From: Deltaproteobacteria bacterium
GTDB taxonomy: Bacteria > Myxococcota > Myxococcia > Myxococcales > SZAS-1
Direction of reading: 5' to 3'
DNA: 42,970 bases
Assembly (NCBI GenBank): GCA_018266075.1
Contig: JAFEBB010000062.1
Location: 1-42,970 of the forward strand
In this document: piece after piece, positions 1 through 7,828 of the stretch
How positions within the stretch are numbered: position 1 is the first letter of the stretch
How the letters are laid out: every line of letters begins with the position of its first letter
Program-made: the position numbers and the translations under genes
Notes under the pieces: model-generated
What the model was told of the DNA's origin: nothing
What the model saw: only the letters and a program-made list of their open reading frames with translations
Database searches by the model: none

Positions 1-100
1 CTCCGGCGGACCCTCGGTTGAAGATTTCGCCGCCAAAATCTCCTCCGGCGGACCCCCGGTTGAAGATTTCGCCGCCAAAATCTCCTTCCGGCGAAACTTT
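1..100. repeat. 42-bp tandem repeat, two full copies plus a partial third
   Basis: A unit beginning CTCCGGCGGACC starts at 1 and again at 43, so the period is 42 bp (14 codons). A degenerate third start is at about 83. The two full copies differ by only a base or so. Two frames stay open across the copies because the period is a multiple of three, but both close soon after, and I see no ribosome binding site or start. It could be the end of a gene that starts outside the window, or an intergenic minisatellite. No convincing gene is visible from 1 to 306. Confidence 0.75.
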
Positions 101-122
101 CCTTCCGAAGGATCTCGGAAGG
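101..122. other. 8-bp inverted repeat (hairpin) upstream of the CHAP gene
   Basis: CCTTCCGA (101-108) pairs perfectly with TCGGAAGG (115-122) around a 6-nt loop. No T-run follows on the plus strand, so it is not a standard intrinsic terminator. It lies about 185 bp before the CHAP hydrolase start and could be an operator or part of a leader. Confidence 0.5.
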
Positions 123-306
123 GGATTTGGAGCGGAGATCGGGCCAGGACCCGAGAGAAGTTGCGAAGTTGTTGACCAACATCGACGTCGGAACTTCAGG
201 CAGTTGCGCCGGGTGATCTGTCAAGGACCATGTCGAACGTAAAGACACGCAACTTCCTCGAAGCGTCAGCGACAACGAATGCACGCTCTCGCCCCGAGGA
301 CCCGCC

Positions 307-1779
307 ATGAAGGTCTACGCCTCCCTGAACATCAACCCAGCCGCCGAGCCGACCCTGAGCCAGGGCAGCAAGGGCGGCGCGGTCACCGAGCTTCAGGAGG
401 CACTGGTCAACGCGGGCTACAACCCGAACGGCGTGGACGGCTCGTTCGGCCCGGGCACGCACGCGGCGGTCGTCGCCTTCCAGCGCGCGCACGGCCTCAC
501 CGCCGACGGCGTCGTGGGCCCCAACACCTGGCGCGCGCTCGCGGCGGCCAACAACGGCGCGTCGGCTCCGGCGCCCGCTCCGGTTGCGTCGTCGAGCGGC
601 GAGCCCCTGCTCCGCGAGGGCGCGTCCGGCGCGGCGGTGACCAAGCTCCAGCAAGAATTGACGGCGGACGGCTTCTCCACCGGCGGCGTCGACGGCTCGT
701 TCGGCGCGAAGACCCTTTCCGCGGTCGAGGCCTTCCAGCGCGCGCACGGCCTCTCCGCCGACGGCGTGGTGGGCGCGCAGACCTGGGGCGCCCTCGACGG
801 CGCCCACGGCTCGGCTCCCGCTCCGACCCCGACCAACACGAGCTCGGGCGGCGAGCCCACGCTGCACTCCGGCTCGAGCGGCGCGGCGGTCTCGACCATG
901 CAGCAGCTGCTCACCAACGCGGGCTACTCCACCGGCGGCGTGGACGGCTCGTTTGGCCAGAAGACGCTCGCCGCGCTCCTCAGCTTCCAGCACGCGCACG
1001 GCCTCTCCGCCGACGGCGTCTGCGGCCCGAACACCTGGGCGGCGCTCAAGGGCGCGCACAGCTCGACGGGCACCACGCCCTCGCCCGCCCCGAGCGGCGG
1101 CAGCCACGCGACGATCCAGCAAGGCGCCAAGGGCAGCGAGGTCACCGAGCTTCAGCAGCTTCTGAACAAGTACGGCTTCTCCTGCTCAGTCGACGGCAAC
1201 TTCGGCCCCGGCACCGCGGCGGAAGTCCGCGCGTACCAGAGCTCGCGCGGCCTCGGCGCAGACGGCGTGGTCGGCCCCGCCACCTGGAGCGCGCTCCTCT
1301 CCGGCGCGGGCGCGGTGCAGGGCCCGAGCAACCCCGGCGCGAGCGGCGACCTGCGGCAGCGCATCCTCGCGGTGGCCGAAGGCGAGATCGGCACCCTGGA
1401 GTACGGCGACACCAACAACGGCCCCTGCGCCAAGTACCCCGGCTACTTCGGCCGCGGCCCCGAGAGCTGGTGCGCCGACTTCGCGAGCTGGGTGCTCACC
1501 CACGCCGGCTACCCGTACAACGACGCGTGGTGCCCGGGCATCGTGTCCAACGCCAAGTCGAACGGCACCTGGACCCACTCCCCGCAGCCCGGCGACCTGG
1601 TGCTCTTCGACTGGAACGGCGACGGCGTGGCCGACCACGTGGGCATCGTGAAGAGCGTCAACGGCGACGGCAGCATCCAGACCATCGAGGGCAACTCGGA
1701 CAAGCCCGGCACGAGCCAGTCGGGCGTCTGGGAGCACACCCGGTACCCCAGCACCATCATGGGCTACGTGAACGTCTGA
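307..1779 (+). CDS. Peptidoglycan-binding (x4) CHAP-domain cell wall hydrolase
   Basis: This 490-residue protein probably cuts peptidoglycan (CHAP amidase or endopeptidase). Four PG_binding_1 repeats occupy roughly residues 17-80, 97-165, 180-250 and 262-340. Each carries the pattern LQ..L...GY...GVDGSFG..T..AV..FQ.AHGL.ADGVVG..TW.AL and is separated from the next by Ala/Pro/Ser linkers. The CHAP domain fills about 350-490, with Cys389 (in SWCADF), His444 (in ADHVGIV) and Asn463 (in EGNSD) in the expected catalytic order. There is no N-terminal signal peptide: the protein starts MKVYASLNINPAAEP, so release by lysis or a non-Sec route is possible. The gene stands alone on the plus strand. It could serve in cell wall turnover, predation or as a lysin-like enzyme; the sequence does not decide. 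Confidence 0.9.
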   Translation: MKVYASLNINPAAEPTLSQGSKGGAVTELQEALVNAGYNPNGVDGSFGPGTHAAVVAFQRAHGLTADGVVGPNTWRALAAANNGASAPAPAPVASSSGEPLLREGASGAAVTKLQQELTADGFSTGGVDGSFGAKTLSAVEAFQRAHGLSADGVVGAQTWGALDGAHGSAPAPTPTNTSSGGEPTLHSGSSGAAVSTMQQLLTNAGYSTGGVDGSFGQKTLAALLSFQHAHGLSADGVCGPNTWAALKGAHSSTGTTPSPAPSGGSHATIQQGAKGSEVTELQQLLNKYGFSCSVDGNFGPGTAAEVRAYQSSRGLGADGVVGPATWSALLSGAGAVQGPSNPGASGDLRQRILAVAEGEIGTLEYGDTNNGPCAKYPGYFGRGPESWCADFASWVLTHAGYPYNDAWCPGIVSNAKSNGTWTHSPQPGDLVLFDWNGDGVADHVGIVKSVNGDGSIQTIEGNSDKPGTSQSGVWEHTRYPSTIMGYVNV

Positions 1780-1851
1780 GGGGCACGAAGCTGGACGTTC
1801 GATCGCGGGCCGTGGGTCGTGGGTCGTTCGGCCGACTGCGGCGCGGTGATC

Positions 1852-1866
1852 TAGAGTGCGGCCACC
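1852..1866 (+). promoter_or_regulatory. Possible -10 box with near-leaderless start
   Basis: TAGAGT at 1852-1857 lies 9 nt before the methyltransferase ATG, and there is no Shine-Dalgarno sequence between them. A transcript starting about 7 nt after this box would begin within a few bases of the start codon. Confidence 0.35.
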
Positions 1867-2676
1867 ATGGCCGACACCACCACCGCGTTCACCGGAGACG
1901 TCCCCGAGAACTACGACCGCTTCATGGGCTCGATGTTCTTCGAGCCCTACGCGCGCGATGTCGCGCTCCGCGTGACCGCCACGAACCCGCGCGAGGTGCT
2001 GGAGCTCGCGTGCGGCACGGGCATCGTCACGGCAGCGCTGCGCGAAGCGCTCCCGGTGACCACCACCATCACCGCCACCGACTTGAACCCGGCGATGATC
2101 GCCTGCGCCCGAAGCAAGCGCACCATGCCCAGCGAGCTCCGCTGGCGCCAGGCCGACGCCCAGCAGCTCCCGTTCGAGGACGAGAGCTTCGACGTGGTCG
2201 TCTGCCAGTTCGGGTTCATGTTCCTGCCCGACAAGGCCCGCGGCCTGCGCGAGGCCTGCCGCGTGCTCCGGCGCGGCGGGCGACTGCTCTTCAGCACCTG
2301 GGACTCGCTTCAGGAGAACCCGCTCTGCGCCGAGGCGCACGGCTATTTGATCTCGCGTTTCCCTGACAACCCGCCGCAGTTCATGCTCACCCCCTTCGGC
2401 TGGTTCGACGTCGACGCCATCACCGAGCTGGTGCGCGGCGCCGGCTTCTCGCTCGTGCGCTCGGAGACGCTGCAGCTGCGCGCACGCACCCCGGCCGCGG
2501 ATCAGGCGGCGAGGGGGATGCTCGTGGGCTCGCCCGCAGCCGCACAGATCGTCGAGCGCGGCGTGCAGCCGGAAGAGCTGGTGCAGGGGTTCGCCAGCCG
2601 GCTTCGCAACCGCCACGGCGAGGGCGCCATCGACGTGCCCATGCAGGCCATCGTCTTCGACGCGGTCCGGACCTAG
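1867..2676 (+). CDS. Class I SAM-dependent methyltransferase
   Basis: The protein has 269 residues with the Rossmann methyltransferase fold. Motif I is ELACGTGIVTAAL at about residue 40. It is followed by an acidic TATDLNPAM strand, FEDESFDVVVCQFGFMF and the CRVLRRGGRLLFSTWDS region, as in UbiE/Methyltransf_11 proteins. The substrate cannot be read from the sequence; quinone, small-molecule or protein methylation are all possible. Its TAG stop overlaps the GTG start of the downstream amidohydrolase by one base, so the two are translationally coupled and probably made together. No Shine-Dalgarno is visible before the ATG; a TAGAGT box lies 9 nt upstream. Confidence 0.88.
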   Translation: MADTTTAFTGDVPENYDRFMGSMFFEPYARDVALRVTATNPREVLELACGTGIVTAALREALPVTTTITATDLNPAMIACARSKRTMPSELRWRQADAQQLPFEDESFDVVVCQFGFMFLPDKARGLREACRVLRRGGRLLFSTWDSLQENPLCAEAHGYLISRFPDNPPQFMLTPFGWFDVDAITELVRGAGFSLVRSETLQLRARTPAADQAARGMLVGSPAAAQIVERGVQPEELVQGFASRLRNRHGEGAIDVPMQAIVFDAVRT

Positions 2677-3227
2677 TGCCCAAGCGCTCGGACTTCGCGT
2701 ACGCCGCGCGCTACTGCGAGGAGAACGTCTGGAAGCTGCTCGAGCACCCGTCGCAGCCGGGCGAGGCGCGCTCTGCGGTCTTCATCACCAACGAGGACCG
2801 CGCGTGTCTGCTGTTTCGCCAGCGCGCCTCCGAGGTGCCCGATGAGCCCGTGGTCTGGGACTACCACGTGGTGCTGCTCGTGGAAGGCGCGCGGGCGCAG
2901 ATCTGGGACCTCGACACCACGCTCGAGTTTCCCTGCGACGCCGAGCGCTGGCTCTCCGAGACCTTTCCCGTCGCGGGCGCGATCGACGAGTCGCTCGAGC
3001 CGCGCTTCCGCGTGGTGCCCGAGGCGCTCTTTCGGGCGCGCTTCGCATCGGATCGCTCGCACATGCGTGACGCGCACGGGAACTGGTCCGCGCTGCCGCC
3101 GCCGTGGCCGCCGATTCGAACGCCCGACGCGACCATGACGCTCATGCAGTTCGTGGATCTGGCGACGCCGGGGCTCGGCGAGGTGCTCGACCTGCCCTCG
3201 CTCAGGGCCCGCATCCGTCGGACGTGA
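2676..3227 (+). CDS. Protein N-terminal glutamine amidohydrolase (NTAQ1 family)
   Basis: This 183-residue protein matches the NTAQ1 family, which deamidates an N-terminal Gln to Glu so that the protein can enter an N-degron pathway. Family signatures are seen along its full length: YCEENVWKLL with Cys14, VVWDYHVVLL with His64, the WDLDTTLEFPC segment with Asp78/Asp80, then FASDRSHM and GNWSALPPPWPPI. These match the order of the catalytic Cys, His and Asp known for the human enzyme. The GTG start overlaps the stop of the methyltransferase gene. The last 26 bp overlap, tail to tail, the 3' end of the minus-strand lipoprotein gene. It is far better known in eukaryotes; I see no other N-degron gene nearby. 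Confidence 0.9.
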   Translation: MPKRSDFAYAARYCEENVWKLLEHPSQPGEARSAVFITNEDRACLLFRQRASEVPDEPVVWDYHVVLLVEGARAQIWDLDTTLEFPCDAERWLSETFPVAGAIDESLEPRFRVVPEALFRARFASDRSHMRDAHGNWSALPPPWPPIRTPDATMTLMQFVDLATPGLGEVLDLPSLRARIRRT

Positions 3228-3831
3228 AGTCTCCCGAGAGCGGCAGCTCCCACTGCGTGACGGGATCGCCGAGGGTCACGTCGATGGAGCTGTCGAGGTG
3301 GCCGCCGTCGATGTCGCGCACGGTGATGTAGCCGGAGATGGCGAGGAGCGTGGCGCTGTTTCCCGTCGCGCGGTCGAACTCGATGAGCTGGGTGTACGCC
3401 TGCACCTGGTTCCCGTGGGTGAAGCCGATGAGGTAGCTGCCCGGCTGCACCGCGCTGCCGTCGAAGTTGCGGACGAAGCCGGTGAGCACGTGCGCCACCG
3501 CGGGCGGCGGGCCGAGCGAGCCGCCGTCGAGCGTGGCGGGGAAGCACTGCGACGCGTCGCTCACCTGGAAGGCCACGTAGTCGGCCGGGCCGCCGTCGGA
3601 TGCGACCTGAAGGATGGTCTGCGCGCTCACCACCGGAAACGCGTCGGCGCCGGTAAGTGTCCCTCGCGCCGTCGAGTACGTGACCGGCGGCGGCGGCGGG
3701 CCCGCGTCGTAGCCGGCGTCGATGGCCGGCGGATCGCCCGCGTCCGTGCCGCCGTCGGTCGCGGCCGGCGGATCGCCCGAGCAGCCCGCAAGCGCGAGCG
3801 CGACCCAAAGCCCCGCAAGCTTGATGGCCAT
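3202..3831 (-). CDS. Putative lipoprotein of unknown function
   Basis: The protein has 209 residues. A lipoprotein signal MAIKLAGLWVALALAGC ends in a clear lipobox (ALAGC, Cys17). A Pro/Asp/Gly-rich linker of the DGGTDAGDPP type follows; such linkers are common in Myxococcota lipoproteins. The rest has beta-rich character with no domain I recognise. The start is supported by GGGGAGGG a few bases upstream and a TAGATT -10-like box at 3857-3862. The gene is monocistronic and converges on the amidohydrolase gene with a 26-bp overlap. It is probably anchored in the outer membrane. Function unknown. Confidence 0.8.
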   Translation of the reverse strand: MAIKLAGLWVALALAGCSGDPPAATDGGTDAGDPPAIDAGYDAGPPPPPVTYSTARGTLTGADAFPVVSAQTILQVASDGGPADYVAFQVSDASQCFPATLDGGSLGPPPAVAHVLTGFVRNFDGSAVQPGSYLIGFTHGNQVQAYTQLIEFDRATGNSATLLAISGYITVRDIDGGHLDSSIDVTLGDPVTQWELPLSGDFTSDGCGP

Positions 3832-3989
3832 CCGCCCTCCCCGCCCGTCCGCGGCAAATCTAGGGCGCGACCGCTCGCCTGCCAGCCTGCCCGTCGGCGA
3901 CCGGACAGCGCGTGCGCACCTTTGCGCACCTGCCGTCGAATTCGCGTTTTCCGGTGCGGTAGGCTCCGAAGCTCGGGCCGGAGGTGCAC

Positions 3990-5123
3990 ATGCGTCGCGC
4001 GCTGCTGTCGATGGGGATGCTGGGCTTGGTCGCGGGTTGCCAGCCGCACGAGCTGGATCCGGTGCGGCCGGCGGCGGCGGTGATCGTCAACGTTCCGCCC
4101 ACGAAACCCCAGCTGGCGCCCGAGGTGCTGCTGGTGGTCGACCGCTCGGGTTCGATGGAGAACGCGGCGTCAGGCACGCAGACGAACAGCTGCGGGACAG
4201 CAGCCTCGTGCAAGTGGGACGACTTGCTCGCCGACATGGTCCAGGGCACGAGCGCGGGCCCCGGCTTCCTCGACAAGCTCCAGACGCTCTCGGCGCAGAA
4301 CGGCTCGTCGCAAGATCCCGTGCAGGTGGGCCTGGTGACGTTCGGCGACGGCGACTCGAGCTCCGCGGACAGCGCCTGCAAGCCGGGCATCATTCAGGTG
4401 CCCGTCGCCGGCAACACCGTCGACGCGGTGAAGACGGCGCTCCAGGCGATCTCTCCGGGTGGTGCCACGCCCACCGCCTCGACGCTCCAAGTGGCGGCCG
4501 GCGCCTTCAACAACGACGGCTTCACGCGCGAACGCTATGTGGTCCTGGTGACCGACGGCCTGCCCAACTGCAACGCCAACATCCCGCTCACCGTGGCGAC
4601 GTGCGGCGGCGATCTCTGCACCGAGGGCTGCTTCGGCACCGGCGGCGTGCCGTCCGATTCGCGCGACTGCCTCGACCAGGACAACTCCGTCGCGGCGGTG
4701 CAGAGCCTCGCGTCGGCGGGCGTGAAGACCTTCGTCATCGGCTTTGGCTCCGACACCAACACCGGCGCGGCGACTGGCGTCCTGAACGCGATGGCCAACG
4801 CGGGCGGCGAAGCGCAGTCGGCGCCGGCGACGACCGCGTACTACCAGGCGTCGTCGCAGGCCGATCTGCAGACCGCGCTGAACAAGATCATCGACGCCAT
4901 CGACGCGTGCACGGTCCCGCTGCCGACGTCGCCCATGCAGCTCGACGCCGTGGAGGTCGACGTGACCTTCTGCAGCGGTCAGAGCCAGATCCTCACCCCG
5001 GCGCAGTGGCAGCTGAGCGACTCGACGACGCTGAAGATCAAAGACCCGCAGATCTGCTCGCAGCTCCGGAACGCGGCCCCGGGCTGCGACGCGAGCGTGA
5101 AGGTCGACTTCGCGAAGCTCTGA
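3990..5123 (+). CDS. von Willebrand factor type A domain lipoprotein
   Basis: A 377-residue lipoprotein: the signal ends in LGLVAGC (Cys17), followed by a Pro-rich spacer. The vWA domain begins near residue 45 with EVLLVVDRSGSM, giving the MIDAS residues Asp51, Ser53 and Ser55. A GGATPT segment and an LVTDGLPNC strand supply the later metal-site Thr and Asp. Several Cys pairs lie around 195-225. I chose the ATG at 3990 because GGAGG ends 5 nt before it; a GTG at 3984 is in frame but overlaps that site. vWA lipoproteins of this type bind proteins or metal at the cell surface, and the partner is unknown. The gene ends 6 nt before the converging minus-strand gene. Confidence 0.87.
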   Translation: MRRALLSMGMLGLVAGCQPHELDPVRPAAAVIVNVPPTKPQLAPEVLLVVDRSGSMENAASGTQTNSCGTAASCKWDDLLADMVQGTSAGPGFLDKLQTLSAQNGSSQDPVQVGLVTFGDGDSSSADSACKPGIIQVPVAGNTVDAVKTALQAISPGGATPTASTLQVAAGAFNNDGFTRERYVVLVTDGLPNCNANIPLTVATCGGDLCTEGCFGTGGVPSDSRDCLDQDNSVAAVQSLASAGVKTFVIGFGSDTNTGAATGVLNAMANAGGEAQSAPATTAYYQASSQADLQTALNKIIDAIDACTVPLPTSPMQLDAVEVDVTFCSGQSQILTPAQWQLSDSTTLKIKDPQICSQLRNAAPGCDASVKVDFAKL

Positions 5124-5129
5124 GGCGCG

Positions 5130-5654
5130 CTACTTCCGCTTCGTCGGCGCCTGCGGCCGCTGGGCGATCACCACCTCGGCAGCGCGGCGGCCATCCTTGC
5201 CGACGTTGCAGTTCAGCTTGCCCTCGCTGGGCCCGAGCGCCCAGCTGGCGAAGAACGTGTTGCCCTCGGGCGAGCGGTCGATGCGGCCCGCCGGCCCCCA
5301 CTGCTCCTCGAGGTGCCGCAGGATGCGGTCGCAGCTGTCGAGGCTTCCCTGGCCCGGCGCCTGGCGGAAGATCACCGCGCGCAGCTTCTGGTCGCCATCG
5401 AAGAAGAAGCCGCCCTTGAACGGCGCCACCATCTGGATGGGCAGCGCGTCGCTCAGCGCCATCTTCTCGCGCCACTTGTCGTACGCGTCGCGTGAGGTGG
5501 GCGTGCGCACGATGCGCGTCTCCTGGGCCAGGACCTCGTCCTCGGTCTGGCCCCAGCGCCAGTTCTCGTAGCCCTCGAGGCTGACGCGGCTGGCAGCGAA
5601 CGCCGAGCCGCCCACCGAGAGCACCGCCACCAACGCAAGAACGAGCTTCCGCAT
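5130..5654 (-). CDS. Secreted hypothetical protein
   Basis: The protein has 174 residues with a Sec signal peptide MRKLVLALVAVLSVGGSAFA. The mature part starts near ASRVSLEGYENWRWGQ and contains YENWRWGQTEDEV and two Cys (in DSCDR and LNCNVG) that may form a disulfide. The start at 5654 is preferred over an upstream in-frame ATG because GGAGG lies 8 nt before it and the signal peptide begins there. I do not recognise a family. It is convergent with the vWA lipoprotein gene and has no operon partner. A periplasmic or secreted location is inferred from the signal peptide. Confidence 0.75.
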   Translation of the reverse strand: MRKLVLALVAVLSVGGSAFAASRVSLEGYENWRWGQTEDEVLAQETRIVRTPTSRDAYDKWREKMALSDALPIQMVAPFKGGFFFDGDQKLRAVIFRQAPGQGSLDSCDRILRHLEEQWGPAGRIDRSPEGNTFFASWALGPSEGKLNCNVGKDGRRAAEVVIAQRPQAPTKRK

Positions 5655-5736
5655 GGCACCCGCCTCCGAGCGAATCGCGGTCATTCTCCCGCAACTTGGC
5701 CACTCCGCGCGACTGTGGCTGGCCGCTGAAGGAATT

Positions 5737-6441
5737 TCAGACCGGCCCCAGCCGGGCGTTCAAGAACGCGTGCATCCCCTTGAGCGTGCCCATGGGGATC
5801 TCGTGGCCGCCGTCGTGCTGCACGAAGTCGAGCGACGCGCCCGACGCCTGGAGCACCTCGCGCAGCCGCACCGCGCCACCAAAGGGCAGAATCGGGTCGG
5901 CGGTGCCGTGGCTCTGGAACGCGTGCAGCGCCGCGCCCACCTTCGACGACGCCTCGCGCCACCGCGGCTCCGAAACCAGCGCGCCCGAGAGGATGCACAA
6001 GCCCGCGAACGGCTTCTCCGCGTGCAGCGCGACCTCCGTCGTCAACATCGCGCCTTGCGAGAACCCGCCGATGACCAGCTTCTCGCGCGAGATGCCGGGC
6101 AGCTTCTCGATGGCAGCGATGGCGTCGGTGAGCGCGCGCGCGGCCTCGGGCATGCCGGCCGGCGTCTCGCGGAACAGGTCGCCCACGCGGCCGCTCATCA
6201 CCGAGAGCTGCAGCCGCATGATGTCGATGTCCCACCACGCGCGACCGGGGATTCCCATGGCGCGCAGATCCTTCGGCGCCTCGGGGAAGAACCAGCGGCG
6301 CTTGAGGTCCGGGTCGAGCACCTCGGCGAGTGGAACGAGATCGTCGCCGGGCGCGCCGTAGCCGTGGCAGAGCAGCACCGCGCCGGCCTGGCCCGAGCCG
6401 AGCGTGCGCACCGTGAGCGATCCGAGCTGCAGCTTTTCCAT
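5737..6441 (-). CDS. Alpha/beta hydrolase, phospholipase/carboxylesterase family
   Basis: This 234-residue serine hydrolase resembles the Abhydrolase_2/YpfH carboxylesterases. An LLCHGYGAPGDD oxyanion segment lies near residue 25. The nucleophile elbow GGFSQGAM is near residue 130, a SHGTADPILPF segment carries the likely catalytic Asp, and a DGGHEIP segment near the end carries the His. The length is normal for the family. It starts 3 nt after the stop of the SDR gene, so the two form an operon. A substrate with a short acyl or lipid ester is likely. It has no signal peptide and is cytoplasmic. Confidence 0.88.
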   Translation of the reverse strand: MEKLQLGSLTVRTLGSGQAGAVLLCHGYGAPGDDLVPLAEVLDPDLKRRWFFPEAPKDLRAMGIPGRAWWDIDIMRLQLSVMSGRVGDLFRETPAGMPEAARALTDAIAAIEKLPGISREKLVIGGFSQGAMLTTEVALHAEKPFAGLCILSGALVSEPRWREASSKVGAALHAFQSHGTADPILPFGGAVRLREVLQASGASLDFVQHDGGHEIPMGTLKGMHAFLNARLGPV

Positions 6442-6444
6442 GGG

Positions 6445-7215
6445 CTAGCCCGTGATGATGGTGCCGCCGTCCACGACGAGCACCTGGCCGGTGACGTAGC
6501 TCGCCGCGTCGCTCGCCAGGTACACGGCGGCGCCGGCGATCTCGTCGGGCTGCGCGTGCCGGCCGAGCGAGGTGCGCTCCACGATGTGCTTCTTGAACTC
6601 GTCGTTCTGGACGATGGCGGCGGCGAACTTCGTCTCCACCAGGCCCGGCGCGATCGCGTTGACGCGAATGTTCGAGGCGCCCAGCTCCTGCGAGAGCGAC
6701 ATGGTCATCGAGATCACCGCGGCCTTGGTCATGCCGTACACGCCCTGGAACGGCGCGGCGCGCAGCCCGGCGATGCTGGCCACGTTGATGATCGAGCCCG
6801 GGGCGTTGCGCGCTTGCAGGTGCCGCGCGACCTCCCGCGTGGCGACGAAGTAGCCCTTGGCGTTCACCTCGAACGTCTTGTCCCAGGCCGAATCCTCGAT
6901 GTCGAGCATGGGCCCGAAGTAGGGATTCGTCGCGGCGTTGTTCACGAGCACGTCGATCTTGCCGAACTTGGCCACGGCCTGCTGCACCAGGTTCTTCAGC
7001 TCCTCGGGCTTGCCCGCGTGCGTGGCCACCGCGAGCGCCTTGCCTCCAGCCGCTTCGATCTTCGCGGCGACGGCGTGGAGCGCGTCCGGCTTGCGCGCGG
7101 CCAGCACCACGGCGGCGCCCGCTTCCGCCATGCGCACCGCGATCGCCTCGCCGATGCCGCGGCTCGCGCCGGTGACAATGGCGACCTTGTCTTTGAGGGA
7201 GAAGAGCTGGCTCAT
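6445..7215 (-). CDS. SDR-family NAD(P)-dependent oxidoreductase
   Basis: A classical short-chain dehydrogenase of 256 residues. The cofactor motif TGASRGIG is near residue 16, NNAAT near 93, and the active-site pattern is a Ser in NVASIAG with YGMTKAA. The C-terminal stretch is SYVTGQVLVVDGG. Members reduce 3-oxoacyl groups or oxidise secondary alcohols; the substrate here is unknown. It is the first gene of a two-gene operon with the esterase. No Shine-Dalgarno precedes the ATG. A CTGACG/TAAGGT pair with 18-nt spacing ends 8 nt before the start codon, which suggests a very short or absent leader. Confidence 0.92.
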   Translation of the reverse strand: MSQLFSLKDKVAIVTGASRGIGEAIAVRMAEAGAAVVLAARKPDALHAVAAKIEAAGGKALAVATHAGKPEELKNLVQQAVAKFGKIDVLVNNAATNPYFGPMLDIEDSAWDKTFEVNAKGYFVATREVARHLQARNAPGSIINVASIAGLRAAPFQGVYGMTKAAVISMTMSLSQELGASNIRVNAIAPGLVETKFAAAIVQNDEFKKHIVERTSLGRHAQPDEIAGAAVYLASDAASYVTGQVLVVDGGTIITG

Positions 7216-7352
7216 GGGCGCGCACCTTACCTCGGTGCGCGAGCGCGCGTCAGGGCTTCGGTGCGAGCGGCGACTCGGCGAGCGCCTTCCGCACCAGGAG
7301 CTGCCGCGTTCACCACGTGGCGTCCGTCACGGCGAGCGCGCCGAAGGTTTCT

Positions 7353-7364
7353 TATGATGCGGGC
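7353..7364 (+). promoter_or_regulatory. -10 box TATGAT six nt before the hemerythrin ATG (leaderless candidate)
   Basis: TATGAT (7353-7358), then GCGGGC, then the ATG at 7365. No Shine-Dalgarno is present. Usual -10 to start-site spacing would put transcription at or beside the ATG. The same layout is seen before the gene starting at 10814 (minus strand). No clear -35 box is visible. Confidence 0.45.
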
Positions 7365-7790
7365 ATGAACACGCTCGTCGAGACCCTGGAGACACAGCAC
7401 CGCGCGCTGGAGCGCCTGGTCGCGGAGGTCTTCGCGGCGCTGAAGGCGGGCGACGCGGCGGCCATCCCCGAGCCGCTCGGAAAGCTCGACCGCCTGCTCA
7501 CGCAGCACTTCAACCTCGAGCAGGCGCAGTTCTACCCCACGCTCAACGAGCTGGCCGCGACGGACCCGGCGATATCCACGGTGGCCCAGGCGTTCGCCAC
7601 GAACATGCAGACCATCGCCGGCGGCCTGCTCGGCTTCTTCAAGCGCCACCGTGGGCCGATCGATCTCGCCACCTTCGCGCCTGACTGGAAGAAGACGGTG
7701 GAGATCCTCTCGCGTCGCCTTGTCGACGAGGAGAAGACGCTGCACCCGCTCTTCGATCGCCTCACCGCGGCCGAAGCCAAGGCACACTGA
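7365..7790 (+). CDS. Hemerythrin-like (HHE domain) protein
   Basis: A 141-residue all-helical protein of the HHE cation-binding type. Expected iron ligands are seen in HRAL near residue 11, TQHFNLEQAQFYP near 46-58 and the FKRH and EEKTLHPLF segments. Such proteins bind a di-iron centre that carries or senses O2, NO or related species. It has no signal peptide and no membrane segment, and is presumably cytoplasmic. I prefer the ATG at 7365 over an upstream in-frame start because a TATGAT box overlaps the longer version and the family normally begins near this helix. The acyl-CoA dehydrogenase gene follows 38 nt downstream. Confidence 0.82.
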   Translation: MNTLVETLETQHRALERLVAEVFAALKAGDAAAIPEPLGKLDRLLTQHFNLEQAQFYPTLNELAATDPAISTVAQAFATNMQTIAGGLLGFFKRHRGPIDLATFAPDWKKTVEILSRRLVDEEKTLHPLFDRLTAAEAKAH

Positions 7791-7803
7791 GCCCTCCCGC
7801 TGG

Positions 7804-7824
7804 TAGATTGTCGCCCCCGGGAGG
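7804..7824 (+). promoter_or_regulatory. Possible -10 box and ribosome binding site of the acyl-CoA dehydrogenase gene
   Basis: GGTAGATT contains a TAGATT box at 7804-7809. GGGAGG (7819-7824) lies 4 nt before the ATG at 7829 and decides that start against an upstream in-frame TTG at 7808. Confidence 0.4.
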
Positions 7825-7828
7825 CTCC

